From: Drosophila persimilis
Lineage: Eukaryota > Arthropoda > Insecta > Diptera > Drosophilidae
Direction: 5' to 3'
DNA: 64,000 bases
Assembly (NCBI RefSeq): GCF_003286085.1
Contig: NW_020825298.1
Coordinates: forward strand, 9,796,001 to 9,860,000
Shown here piece by piece: positions 45,320 through 58,208 of this stretch (position 1 is its first letter; each line of letters opens with the position of its first letter). The position numbers were made by a program, and so were the translations under genes. The notes beneath the pieces are model-generated. The model ran no database searches and was not told where the DNA came from. It saw only the letters and a program-made list of their open reading frames with translations.

Positions 45320-47120
45320 GAACTGAGCGGCTGAAGGCGGTATCAACACCAGCATTAGGCGTGGCCCAACCGTTCAATGTGGCCTCCTCATAATTCAATT
45401 TCAATATACACCTACCATAGCCCGATCTATACGTTACCTTTGAATACTGATTTATGATTGGATGTAAAAATATGTGAATTAGCCCAATTGCTGTACACGA
45501 AATATTACCCGAATGCTATACAAACCATAATACACATTTGGGTAATATTTCGTAGATTAGAGTCGTTAAATTCCCTAATACTTACACCCTTTCCAGAACA
45601 GATCACTATTTTGGCTGCGTATACTTTGGGCAGCAGAAGCAGACAAACAAACTAAAATATTAAATACGCATTTCTAGGCAGTAAATTTGTTAAATGAGAG
45701 AAATTGTTAAACCAGATACATATTAATGTAAATTGCCCGCCCGTTTCACACTGTCTCCCACACCCACACCCACACCCACACCTAGGCTCCCATCCATACA
45801 GTATAACATGGTTGTTGCGCTTCACACTTCAGCCAAAACGCCAACTTCGCCGCCCTCAAGACAGTATCTATAAGTATTTGTATCTTATTTGTATAATGCA
45901 TATTTGTATCGAAGTCGCGGCAAATGGCTCCCAACAATACATTTCATTTGCCAGCAGCCTGTTCTTAACGCTTCCGCGAATAAATCATGTGTTTTATAAA
46001 TTGTTTTGTGACTTTTTGACTGTGTGTTTCTGTGTGTGTGTGTATTTTAACAATAAGGAGCTCGAAGCATAAATATATTTACTAAACTCGCTATGTATTT
46101 GTATTAACTGAGAAAATGCACATTATACCTTACCCTTTCTTTACTTAATATTTTTTAAAGAAACATTTCAAAGGCAAAGGAGAAATTTTATACAGAAAGA
46201 AAACAAATAAATATTGAAACATATTTGTCGCCTTATCACTGCTGGATCAGTCATTCTGTCGGGGGGTGGGACTTACCACGAGATAGCCCAGATATGCGCT
46301 GCATTCTGATAAGGGCAAAGTGATACAAACATTCCGATTTTTGGTATATGGCTACCTTCATTGCATACAATACGATTGAATTTATTTATGAAAAATCGTA
46401 AACTGTTCTACCAATAAAAATTGTATTTAAATACGATTAGGTGTGTGTGTGTGTCTGTGCTTATACAAATATCTGCAAATGTATTTTAGTTTCAGTAAAA
46501 GTGTTTACCCGATGACGTAGTTGGGTTTTTATCATAAGTACCATTACAGAATACATTTATATATATATCGTTTATTTTTTTGTGTTACCAGCTATTTACA
46601 AAGAGGCGAGGGACATTAATATATATATACACATATATGTATATATGTACTTACACGTTAGCAATTGTATTCAAGTAATCAAAAGTATCGTTCGAAATGG
46701 TTTTCAAGGTTCATAAATTAAGTGTCTGTCGCATAGATATCTACAACTTAGGCTAGGTATTACGAATAAGCTAGATTTATTTAGAGGGAGAACGTGTGAG
46801 TAGAGTAACTACGATTACATACAATATTTTACACCGGCCCAGAAAGCTTGGCTGAAAAAGCAAACACAATTCATAGTGTAGTCGTCGTCGGACACAGCCA
46901 ATTTCAATACACTTGAGGGTTTTACCGTAAGTGGGGAAGATCAGATCAGCAGCAGTGGAGCTTTAAAAATTTTGTCCAGCAATTATCATTATTTCTCCCT
47001 TCTTCAGCTTGCCTTGTTCTCTCGTTCTCAAATTGAAATAAAAATACAATACATATTTCGGATGTAGATTGTGCAACAAAAATATGCTAAGAGTCTCTTA
47101 GTTCCAGCGAAAGTCTCGGC
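45320..47120. other. Convergent 3' region of cpb and the Tmem87-like gene
   Basis: AT-rich 3' UTR sequence from both sides. It includes a CACACC microsatellite (about 45760-45782), GT tracts near 46030 and 46440, and a TA/CATATG tract near 46620-46650. No gene is seen. Confidence 0.5.
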
Positions 47121-49477
47121 TTATTGCATTTTGGAAACTTCGAACTTAGTATTGATGATTTCCTCATCCGAGTCTAGCACGGGCAGAGCGGAATCAGCCA
47201 TCGATGAGGGTATATTCTCCTCCACCCAACGCAAATCGTCCTCTTCAGTGGTTGTTGCTGTGCGCGAATTTGTCGATGTCTTCGGCGTGCCATTCTGACC
47301 GCGCATTTTAACGCCATAAGTATCAGCTACAAACTGATCCTCCTCATCTGAAAGGTAAGAATCAAGCGAATTAGCTTTACGGGGTATTTCAAGTTTAGAA
47401 TGACTTACCCTCTTCATCCTCGTCCTCGGGACTGTCCAGCAGCGGTGTGAATGCATAGCGTTGATTGTTATTTGTCGGTCGCCATAGTATCATAATAACC
47501 AGCAACAGCACTGAGAACAGCATGTGCCAGAAGCCCGTATCGATCCAGATATCACGCCAACCCTAAGTGAAGCATGAATATATGTGTTAAAATTTTGCCC
47601 ATGGCACTCTCATGCTAACCAACAACTCACAGGCGTACAGTTCTCAGTTCTACGCAAACGCAACGCAAACAGCATGAAGATGACGGAAGCGATAACGGCA
47701 AAGATCAACGTGTTGGTGAAATGCCTATAGAGCGATAGCTTCACCATGTTTCTAAAATATAAATAGCTCAGTAAACATTCTAATAGCCAAAGAATTCTAG
47801 CGTTTACCTTCTTAGCCTGAGCGTCCTGGTTGTCTGCACTAGGGAGGTGAATATCCACCAACAGATAGCTGTATCGAGAACCGCAAGAGGAATGCTGGCC
47901 ACCAGCAACTCGCTACGATCACTCTTCACGTTGGTGATACGCAAATAGCTCTCCACACAGGCCAGCACAAAGTAGAGAATACCCGCGCCCACAACCCGAT
48001 GCAGCATGGGACCCAAGCGAGGTCTAAAATAATCACATTTTACTTCTTTGTACTTTGTAGTTCAAGATTTAGTTAGAATCTACTCACTTGACAATTCCAA
48101 AGCCCAGGCTCATAATGATCACCAGCATTCGAGCCAGTGTACGCTTCGCACAAGATACAAATTCAGCAACCAGCTCCGCGTGTTCCACAGCCAATCCCGT
48201 ATTGTTGAGGGTCTGGTACTCGGCATAAAAGAAGGCCTTCTCCAGCATTCCCAGCAGTATGACGCCACCAATCCAAAACTGAATTCTCAATAGATCTCGC
48301 CATTGCGAAAACGAAACAAACAGCCAAATGATGCCAAAGATCACGTAAACAATGCACATGATCAGATAGAACTAACAAACAAGTCAAATTATGTATAAGC
48401 TAAACAAAACAAATGAAGTGATAATATCTTACTGGTACGAATGGCCAGTCTATGGCTGAGATATAACCGTGCGGTCCAAGAAACTCAATGTGAACTATAG
48501 CATTGAACTGCTGATTCGCTTGTCCCGGGGCTATGTTCACTTCGATCTCGTATATGCCATCCTCCTTAACGCTGACAATCGAGTTGGTTGTGGGCTGAAA
48601 ATGCAGGAAATTAGATACATTTCCCCAACTGAGTGCCTAGCATTTAATCAGCATGTGCGAACACACACCCAAACAGCGAACCAAAGAAAGGAACACGATA
48701 AGCCGACTCTGGACTGATAGCGCAAAAAATGTAAGCAAACATATTTTTTTGTGATATCCAGATGGCCAAGTAGTTGCTGTCTAGCACTTCAGCTGAGTCA
48801 TGGAAAAATTACCGATAGAGGATGTTTGTTTTCCTTCATAGGGTGCTTCGGCTCCGGCGTGGACGGAACTCCTTCCGTCGGCTTGTCTCCAACCAGCACA
48901 ATCAGGCCGTTGCAGGCATAGGTCTTTGTTACCTGTACGATAACATTGTTTATGCTCGAGTTCTGCTGCTGTGTGGGGTTCTCCGCGATTAGTTGCAGCT
49001 AGAAAAGTACAACTATAAGTCAACGTTTCTGGGCAACAGGCATGTCAAATGGGAAATGTTTACCATCCGGTCATCAAAGATGCAAGGATGCTCCGTCAGC
49101 TTAAAGGTTATTGTCAGATTTGTCTCCGCCTTGGATGTGCATCCCGCAACTAGAGGAAGAAAAAAACAAGGGAGGTGTAGGTTAGGGAAAAGTATTCGTC
49201 ACACGTTCATATACACACGTTGCAATAATACTAACTTTGCGCGTAGATCATGGTGTTCGCCAGAAGTGGCCGCTGCTCCCTAATATATGGAATATCCTGG
49301 AAAAATTTATTAAACAGATCATGTAGTTCGGATTGGAATATTTTCTTGGATTCTCAGAAGGATTCTTACTGCGTTGACTTGGATATCGACAATACCGGGG
49401 TCGGATTTTGCGGCTGTTCGCGAGACGATTGAAATAAGCCCCAACGCAACTACGAAAAGCGTCCACGTATTCTGCAT
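47121..49477 (-). CDS. TMEM87-family seven-TM Golgi/endomembrane protein
   Basis: Eleven minus-strand exons (49477-49370, 49296-49236, 49149-49064, 48998-48813, 48594-48433, 48371-48088, 48023-47808, 47751-47631, 47562-47409, 47347-47121, all phase-consistent; the list may miss a microexon) give 534 residues. A signal peptide ([19 protein letters not shown]) leads into a luminal domain with paired cysteines (IAGCTS, HPCIF), as in the GOLD-domain seven-TM (GOST) family. Seven TM segments follow, including [15 protein letters not shown] and [17 protein letters not shown]. The tail is acidic (SDEEDQF, LDSDEEI). TMEM87 proteins sit in the Golgi and are linked to endosome-to-Golgi traffic and mechanosensing. 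I associate the fly orthologue with CG17660 but could not check this. Confidence 0.85.
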
Positions 49478-49597
49478 TTTGATACCGTGTTTCTGTGCTA
49501 CGTGACAATTTTTAACTTTTATGTTTGCAGAAAATCTAAATAAATAAGAATGTTATTCCTCCTAGGGATTAGAGGTGTCAAGGGCCATCGAGGGCAC

Positions 49598-49613
49598 TAT
49601 CGATAGTATCGAT
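49598..49613. promoter_or_regulatory. DRE pair in the Tmem87-like/mRpL49 divergent promoter
   Basis: TATCGATA at 49598-49605 and TATCGAT at 49607-49613 lie in the 480-bp spacer between two divergent start codons. DREF binding at such sites drives growth and housekeeping genes and could serve both. Confidence 0.65.
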
Positions 49614-49957
49614 GGTTTTGCTTCTCTCCAAAGAAGAAGAGTTGGAGTTGTCCCATCACTACATAGATTTTTTTTAAATTTTCAAACTTGGAAGAACAGG
49701 ACTTCTGTCCATGTGGAGGTGAGGTGAGACTGCTCCCGCGAAATTTATCCTTGTTTAGTGGAGTTATCCATGGTTGAGTCCGTCTCCACCCAGCTCTATT
49801 CTAATGTTTAATATAAGTATAATGGTTCTTTTTATGTGCGATATGCGGAACAGCAGAAATTGTTCACATAGTATCGGTATTTTTGTGCGATAAGCGATAT
49901 ACCCACATTTCAAACAGCTGTTGTGACATAACCTCGGACTCAAAAAATCGCTATAAA

Positions 49958-50619
49958 ATGCTGAGAAGAGTAAATAGACGTTTAAATGTATTAAATGGTA
50001 TATGTTAATGCCTCTCTTTTTATATTTTAGGTACTGCCAAGTGTGCGGGTGGGTCTGCAATTAGCTAAGCCAACGTCGACGACGGTTAGAAGCAGCAGCG
50101 GCAGCGTATATGAACCGGACTACCTAGAGGTTGGATGCAACATTTCTCTTTTCTTCGAAACGTAACCGATTTGTTTGTGGATTTCAGTCACTTAAGCCGA
50201 AATTCCCGCAGTACGAAAGCCTTAATGTTCAAATCAAAGGCTATGATTATCCCCAGCTTGAGAGTTACCAACGCTTCCTCCACGGAGTGGCCGAATATCT
50301 TGATCTCGATGTGTCGGACTGCTATGCCCTGCCGCCACAGCAAACCCAAGTTCAGCGGCTGCGTCCCAATTCCACAGTCATTGAGGCCGAATACAAGTTG
50401 ACTACCTACGAACGCAGCCTGCAGCTGAGCAATGTCGATGCCCCCGTCTATCCTCAGTTCCTGCGGATAGCCCAGGCTGCCTTACCAGAAGGTGTGAACC
50501 TGACAGTGCAGGAGCACACAGATGACTGCGAGGAACGTCGCTATGTGCCCGACAGGGATCTGCTCGACCTCAAAGCAGAACTGGAGCGCATGGGTGGTGC
50601 GAGCACCAAGAAAAAGTAA
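49958..50619 (+). CDS. mRpL49: Mitochondrial ribosomal protein mL49
   Basis: Three exons (49958-49969, 50031-50129, 50188-50619) give 180 residues. The first codes only MLRR. The N-terminus (LPSVRVGLQLAKPTSTTVRS) is basic and free of acidic residues, as expected of a mitochondrial targeting peptide. The Img2/mL49 core follows: a YEPDYLE lead-in, VQIKGYDYPQLESYQRFLHG, then IEAEYKLTTYERSLQLSNVD. It is a large-subunit mitoribosome protein. It converges on fritz with about 200 bases between stops. Confidence 0.92.
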
Positions 50620-50821
50620 CTTCGCAATTTGGCAAACATTTAATGCTAAGATTTAATGAATAACCTGTGTGTGTATAGAGTATAGAGAGAACCTATGCAT
50701 AAAAAACTTTCCTATTTAAAGCTTTGCACTAAGTTGGACGGCAGTAGTTACAAATGAATGGAAGACGGAAGCTCTAAGCCAAAAAGGTATAAACTTAGCA
50801 ATTGCACTATGAATTATTCAA

Positions 50822-53800
50822 TTAGACCACACCAAAGTGGACCACCTTGATGGAGGACGATGAGGAAGAGTTGGCATTTTTACTGCTGCTCTGCTTCGGA
50901 TCATCCTCGCGGCGACGCGCCGGAGGCTTGGTCACATCTAAAACGAATCAATTTCTCTTTAGTTATAAGATCTTCTTTGGCAACGCATTTACCTACTTGT
51001 GTTGATCGGATTGAAATCCTTTAAATAATCATCATGGGGATGACACAGTGGCAGGCTGTCGGCCAGCTCCTTTTTCGGATTAGTCAGATGTCGTGCTACC
51101 GGTCTGGAGTATCCATTTCGCTTCGGCGGCATTGGTTTTTCCTTGCGAGGAATCTCCTGGTAAAGTGGAAAACATCAAGGTAAACATAGTACTCGTCATT
51201 AAGACGCCGCAGATCTTACCGGGACCACTGCCACTTGGATTGTATCCGAGAACTTGACTTTGTTCTTCTCAGCCGTTTGAGACTTGGCACTGGGCGTGAC
51301 CGCTTCGCCGTTGACAGGCGCGGCAGCCGGATTAGACAGTATAGAGGCTGTTGGTTTCTTGAGCAGCAAGCGCTTCTGATATTCTTCACTGGACACCGTG
51401 GGCAGCATGGCGGGTATGTTGCCAGACACAAGTGGATGTTGGTAGAACTTGGGCTGGTAAGCCGCCGCTGGGGGTGGTGCATTGAATAGACCCAGTTGTG
51501 AGCTCTGTTCAGGGATGGCTGGAGGAGGCTGAGGACGGGGCGGCGGGCTGCTGGTCATGGGTAGGCCTACCGTTTGATCTGGCACATCCTGGGACCAAAC
51601 ATTGCCATTTGAATGGGTGCTTTTCACTGGTGTCTGCAGATGGCTACCGCTCTTCAAGGATAGACCCGCCAAAGATGTAGTTGGAGGATGTGCTGCAATG
51701 CTTAGCTTGGGCAGTGGGGGCCTTAGCTCGGGCTTAGGTATGTTGATCTTGATCATCTCTGCATTGAACACTTTCGACTTAAACGATGGCAGAGGTGGCA
51801 CATAATTCTTTAGGGCCTGCTGCTGGTTTTGCTGACCCTGGCCCGTGCGCAACAGCTCAGAGCAGGTCGACTGGGAGCAAGCGGATTCAGAGCGCAGATC
51901 ACAGGTCAAGCTGAGATTGCCATTGGCACGGTCTTCCTCATGGATTATGGCAGCGGCCTGACTGAACGACACCTGAGCGAATTCGCCCAGACTGGTAATG
52001 CACTTGGTTAGATTGTACAGATCCATAAACAGATCATAGTCCGCCACATCCTGGGCGATTTCGAAGGCCTCGGCAAACAGATTTTTGCTGTGAAAAGATT
52101 GCTTTGATGAGTGCCAACAAACAACATTGCTTGAACTGCAACTTACCGCAGCAGAAAGAAGCAAAAGCGTCGCTTCAGATCGTACACCTGATCACTAAAT
52201 TCGTCCTTCGTTTCCTCGGACAGCGTGTGTGCGAAGGTTTTTAAAGCTCTGGCCATTAGCTCTATCCGCGGCCGCCGTTGATCGCCGCCGAAAAACACAT
52301 AGTTGGCTATTTTGTGAAGGGTTATCAGGCACATGGCTCCATAGGTTTCCCAGTTAAGAGCTGCCAGGACATTCACGGCTCGGTCCGGCTGCTGCAGTCG
52401 CAAGTACTTATCCGCTATGACGTCCGCGGTGAGTCCGGAGTTGTGTATATCGCCTCGCATGCCAGCCCCACCAAAGGTGCGCATACAGGCCAGCGGCCCC
52501 TGATCGTAGATCAGCAGAAGCAAGCAATCTGTCTGGGCATAGGTGTGCGTAAAGCTCCCCAAATCTGGCTTCCGACTAAAGGCAATGTTCAGCAGCGTAG
52601 GCTGTGCCACAAAGTAGTGCGAAAGGTCCAGCAGGCTCAGTGGCGTCACATTCTCGCTGACCAACTGATGGCCAATTGTAGCCAAAGCCAGGTCGAAGCA
52701 CTGCAGCACAGATCGCTCATTGGCCACGCAGAGCATGGCGGAGTCACAGTGCCAGGCACACTGGTGGGGCACAATCTCGATTTGATTCACGTACTTGGTG
52801 GTCTGCAGGACGAGATCGTGCAGGCAAATGTTTTGATCAATGCTACCCAAGAAGAGCTTCTCCTGGTCGGGGCTGAAGGCGAAAGAGCAGATCTGAGCGC
52901 CCATAGGAATGGAGGTAATCGCGGTGCGTTGCATCTTCCCTGTGGCCAGCTCATAGGAACAAATCTCGGCGCTGATTTCACCCTTGCGCGATACTTTCTG
53001 TTCCAACGTGATGATCTGGCTCTCGCTGCTTCGCAGAAAGTCCACGCATAGTGGATCGTTTTCCGACCAGCAGTAGGCCATCGATTCCAGCTGCAAACTG
53101 ATAGATCGGATTGGGTGATTAATCGAGTATGCTTACAGGAGACAGGGATAACCTACCCCTTAATTTTGAACACATGAATGTTGGCACGATCCTGATCTCT
53201 GACCGTGGGTCGCCAGGGATACACCTCGTTCTGCGAGGACTGCGTCCACACCACAAACAGATCGAAGCTTCCATTCACTGTTAGATGGCGTGACAGCTTA
53301 CGCTCTGTGGCGCCCGGTATGATTACATGAAATATGCGCGGATCCATGTTGGCAATCTTCTCCGGCCCCTGCGACCGTGCATTGGGACGCTGCAGATGCA
53401 CGACCGTCAGCTGGTTCGTATTGTAGGCCAAGACGATGTGGGAACGTGTAAAAAATGCTAAAGCCAGCGACAAAACAAAAAAGCACAAACGACAAAGCTG
53501 AATGAGCGGCTCGAACAAAACATGGAAAGAGCTGTGTGTGTGGTGTGGTGGGTGGAGGAGTGTGAAGGTGTGGAGGGAGGCGCATATTTATGGCCAACAA
53601 AACAAGCAAGCAGATTAATTAAAAATTACAATAATTGCATGAACATGCATGTGATGGTTGTGATGGCTGCGGTGCATGCGTGTGGCTTAGGCTGAGGCTG
53701 GGACTTTTACTGTGTGTTGGTGTGGGAAAGTGCAAACGTAGTCGCACTTGTTGCAAATGCAAATTTCTCCATAGCTGCAACGACAGCAGCAACGGGTACA

Positions 53801-54293
53801 AGTGCCACTGCCATATTGAAGCAGTAATACTCTATCCACGACTACCAGGGACACCACGAAGTAGATTATACCCTGTCACACACTCACCATCGGTAATGAC
53901 CTCGGCGGCCAATTTGCCAACTAGATACTTCTCGAAGACCATCCGCAGAATGTCGCCCGTGTAGATGTCGACACAAATGTGCGCAATGATGCCATTGGCA
54001 AAGAGCAGCAGCACCTGTGCCGCATCCTGCCACTCGGAATGGATAACCTTGTGTTGACGTAGTAGATCCTCCAGCTTCTTGAGATTATCCTTGAGGCGAC
54101 CAGCCGCCTTCCGACTGTTATTTTTTAGGACGGCCAGACCATTTCGTCTCTCGGTGTAGTCCCGCTTGGCCAACGCCGTCAAGTCCGGATCCTGCTCCTT
54201 CTGCCGCATGTACCGAAACGCGCCCAAGTCGTTGCTCTTGATGCGCACTTCATCTCGCAGCGTCGTCCAGAAGTGGGTCTCACTAAGCAGCAT
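50822..54293 (-). CDS. frtz: fritz (WDPCP), planar cell polarity effector
   Basis: Minus-strand exons 54293-53888, 53457-53157, 53097-52147, 52087-51220, 51156-50997 and 50937-50822 give 933 residues. The last-but-one donor must be ACAA|GTAGGT; the GT four bases downstream breaks the frame. The N-terminal two thirds are WD40-like (for example YLVGKLAAEVITD, FSPDQEKLFLGSIDQNICLHDL), preceded by a basic coiled stretch (RKAAGRLKDNLKKLEDLLRQH). The last third is Pro/Ser-rich and disordered, with a Ser run and ending KVVHFGVV. Fritz/WDPCP acts with Inturned and Fuzzy (CPLANE) to place prehairs and, in vertebrates, to build cilia. It acts in the cytoplasm at the cell cortex. Confidence 0.93.
53458..53887 (-). 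other. frtz: frtz first intron, 430 bp
   Basis: The donor GTGAGT is at 53887 and the acceptor GGCTTTAG ends at 53458 (minus strand). It holds CA/CTC-rich simple sequence and no gene. Confidence 0.6.
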
Positions 54294-54592
54294 TCTTAGA
54301 CGATATTAAGCCTAAACGCATCGATTTGCATGGCCGCGAAATGGGTGTCACTACGTTGGATTTGTTTCTCCTCGGCGCAACTGCGACTGTGTTTCCTACG
54401 TTTGCACTACTTTTTACGGATCTGGCCTACAGCGAGAGATTTCCACTACTTTACGTTGCTGCGATCAATAAAAAACGTTTGAAGTGCACTGAAAAATGTT
54501 GTAATTTTTTTTTTATCTCGAAACGTAAACACTGAAAATTTGTTGGAATTTAGAGCTGGCACTTGGCTGACGATCAGTGACGATCAACGATA

Positions 54593-54960
54593 GAATATAC
54601 CGACTGATACCGTCAAAATATACCGTCTCATTCGCGAAATGTACTGATGAAAAATGTTTGTTTTTATTTGAGGTAAATCCTTTATAAGGCTGTCTATATA
54701 AAATAATATTACTATAAAACAGATCATCGATTTCACTAATCACAATATTCATCATCGTCACTGTTATTTTCCTAGTCATTTTGAAGAGATTTCATTTTTC
54801 CGATTTGAAATTTTTGCACCGTTTTTGTCTTTTATATTTTTACTTTTCACCTACATATAATAGATTTAAAATGTTGCATTTTTAAATCGCTTGCTTATTT
54901 TGATTAAATTTACCGCTCACATTGTCGATGTCCAAATATACCGAAAGTAAACGGTCACCC
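54593..54960 (-). promoter_or_regulatory. frtz: frtz upstream Motif 6 elements
   Basis: On the minus strand, CAGTACATTTCGCGAATGAG leads into two GGTATATTT elements and a partial one (54593-54650), matching the GAATGAGACGGTATATTT part of the cpb module. A further GGTATATTT lies near 54937, next to an imperfect Motif 1 (CGGTCACCCTG) at about 54951 on the plus strand. Confidence 0.45.
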
Positions 54961-56294
54961 TGCTGACGATCACTTGTTGCTGGAGCGACAATCGTTATCG
55001 ATCCAATTGGGGTGATTGGCGCCAAGAATAGAAATCTAATAACAAATTTAATTTAGCTTAGATTGTCTTTCGAGCAAATCCTATTCATTATCGCAGAAAA
55101 GTTTTTATTACCCAACCAGCAGTCGTCTGCGATTTCCAGGTTGAACTATGCTCGAGGGTCTGCAGAGTTGTCGCCATTGACATTATCTTATCAATGTTAA
55201 TAAAGAGCCTACGTATAAGTGGGGACCACAACGACCGACAAATGCCGCACTAGACGCAATAAACTCTTGGCTTGGCTTATTTTTAAACATTTTTGTATTT
55301 ATTGATTTCACCATCAAATCAGATTGCAATCAATTTATTCACAGTAGTTTTCTTCGTTCTTTGCTCGTTATCAATGAATTACGCTTAGGGACACTATATC
55401 TAGCTAATTAATGGACTAAATAAACAGCAACGTATCGATAATAATAATAAATTTATAATAATAGTAATAGTAACTAAAGTGTATATCGCATTTGAAACTT
55501 AACAGAAAACGGTTATGGTTACAATTACGTATGTTTACTCGTATGTATATTCAGCGCAGTGCAGATCGTATCGGTTGGATCTTTACTACATAAATATACA
55601 CATATATATATATATACATGTATATATGGCGACTTGCTTATCCAACACTTTGTGCTTACAAGCTAAACAAACTAAATGGCGGGGGGCCAACGAAACGCCT
55701 CATCTATTTACAATAAACTCTGAGCGCAACCCTACCCTCTATCTATTTACATTTATATCAAAATATCAACCACGTTCTATACATACATATATTGTATCTT
55801 TAACTAAATAGCAGCCTTTTTAAATTTTGATAACTTTTTTGCCGAATCCAATCGAGCTTAAGTCGTTGCTTTTTTTGGCCTCCATATACTGCAGATTGTA
55901 CTTGACTCTATAGCAATTATATAGCAAATAGCAAATAAATTGTGTTATGGAAATCGTGGTGTAGTGTACGTGGTGCGTGTTTTGCGTTGGCCAACGTTCA
56001 ACGTCAACGTCTCTTTCAAGTCTCTCGAGTTCGTTTTCATTTTCATTTTCATTTTGTTTTCTCTTTTCTGTTTTGGATTTGCCTTAGAAGCTAGTTAACT
56101 AAAAAATTTGCGCTCGTTGGTTTCGATCGTCTAGAAAAAGGATTACAATTACAATTAAGTTGCAGCAGTCGCGTCTACATATGCACAGATTGGGTTTCTC
56201 TCCTCTTTCTCCTTCTCCATCTCCTTCTTCACTGTTAACTATCCATCCGTCTATCGCTCCTGGGAGTGAGTGCTTGGGGGGTGCTTTCTCTCCT
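54961..56294. other. frtz/Rim2 spacer, mainly Rim2 3' UTR
   Basis: AT-rich sequence with no gene seen. TATCGATA occurs at about 55434. A TA/CATA tract lies near 55590-55630 and an ATTTTC repeat near 56037-56053. The Rim2 stop codon ends at 56295. Confidence 0.4.
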
Positions 56295-58208
56295 CTAAAA
56301 ATCGTAAAACTCGTTCGATTTGTTATTGAAGCGACGCGTCAGCACATAGACAACCGCCTCATAGGTGGCCATCATGATTGCCGTGTTTGGAATCTGTCTG
56401 ACCAGCTGCGTGGCCAAGCCTCTGTGGGTGCACAAAATATTGAGAGGATGGAGCAATTAGTGGCCTGGAATACTTGGCAAATAATAATAACTATAAAGCA
56501 GAGTCAGCACGCTCGCTCGGTGCGGGTCCGAGTGATAATCAAATTAAGGTAAACAAACAGAACAAGATGCGACGCAAAAGAATGATTTCTTAAATAGATT
56601 TCACGCCGAGGAGGGGGAATAGATTTGGGGAAGCCACGAAGTCGTGGGTGGCGTGTTATGATAATTTATTATAGCGTTGGAAATGCCAACAATCTAAAAA
56701 AGCATCCGCTTTATCATATAAATGTGTTTCTTTTTATAGAGGATGCGCTTCAAGGCAATAATTCTATAAAAGTGAAACGGGAGCAAGCTTGTGGGATTCC
56801 CTATTACAATCTTTAAGTTCATTCTGAGTTGTTCTCTGATTAAACTAATGAAACCCCCAACCAGTGGGGATTCCTACGCACCTATACAGTCCAGGTCTGC
56901 CCTCCTCCTTCCACACCGTATGCAGTGTCTGCCAGAAGGAATTGTACTTGTTGCCCTCCTCGCGCAGCCGAGTACGTGCCACCTCGTGCGGATACGCAAT
57001 GCAGGAGGCGATTGTCTTCGAGACGGCACCGGCCATCATGAACTCCAAAAAGTCCCGCGAGCCCTTGGTGTCTGTTTGCCTCTGATTGCGTTGCTCCAAC
57101 TAAAAGCAAAAAAAAATGGAAGAATAATCGGGGGGATTCCACAAGCCGAAACCTAATCACACGACTTTCTCATACCAATTTGGATTTGATGAACTCGTAG
57201 ATGACAAAGTGCACCATGGTCTCGCAGATGCCAAAGTAGCTGGCCGTGATGCCCTTGTAGAAGGCCGCAATACCGCCCTGAGCATACACACGCTCGATGC
57301 ACTGCCGCACTGTCATTTGCACCTTGGAGTTGTGGTCCAGTTGCATGCGGGTCTTCACAAACCAAATGGGATTAGTGGCCGTGGATGAGACAAAGCCAGC
57401 ACTGGCCGCACTCATGATGTGCACCAGCGGGGAGTCACGTTCAACGAAACTGATAAAAGATAGCAAAAATCCAAGAATGAATACGAGCAGTAAATTTATG
57501 AATAGAGTCTTTCACTTACCCCAAACTGTTGAGCGAGTTCTTGGTCTGTGAGTAGGTGCAAAAGTAAATGGCACGAGAGGGCGCAACGCCTACGAGATTC
57601 GGACCAAGACCTTTGAACAGGGCACGTGGACCCTCGTTCTGGACAATGTGTCTGGGAAGAGGAAGGAAATAAGGAATGAAATAAGATAATGATATACCGC
57701 AGACTTATACACTTACCGCAGACACTGGATGATGCTCATGGATTTGGGGGTTGTCGATGAGATGCCGCAATGGGAAATGGCCATAATCTGTAAGGAGTAC
57801 AGGCAAAAAATGCAATTAAAAGCTGCTCAATCATGGATGCCAGGACAATGGAGATGAAAATGTTGTGTTGTGGCAGAGGTTTGCGGTTGGGATATATGGC
57901 AATGTGGCTGGAATGTGGTGGATCATGTGTGTGTATGTGTTGTATGAGAAATAGGTAAAAAAGAAGTTGGTACTACCCTACGCACACCCCCAATCACCTG
58001 TGGCTGTGATCTGTTACGTAATATCGTTGTGCTTAGCTTACGTCGTTGTTCCGGCCTCAACAGCTCAGAGGGACCGCCATTGGCCGGTCCACTCCCCGTT
58101 GGCTCCACGAGCCTAGAGGATGGCGTCATGAATGCCGTCGAGCTTTGCAGACGCGTCTTGACCACCTCCAGGGGGCATGTTACCACGGCTCCAACGGTGC
58201 CAGCGGAT
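56295..58208 (-). CDS. Rim2: Rim2 mitochondrial pyrimidine-nucleotide carrier (5' exon outside window)
   Basis: Visible minus-strand exons are 58208-57998, 57787-57717, 57651-57520, 57449-57176, 57099-56882 and 56421-56295, coding about 343 residues. The first codon is shared with an exon not found in the window. Three mitochondrial-carrier signatures are present: [16 protein letters not shown] and PHEVARTR, one per repeat. Between the first and second lies the long matrix insert ([16 protein letters not shown]) typical of the SLC25A33/36 group. The C-terminus is [13 protein letters not shown]. The protein moves pyrimidine nucleotides across the inner mitochondrial membrane. The missing part should be about 20 residues ending in a glycine-rich start of TM1. 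Confidence 0.92.
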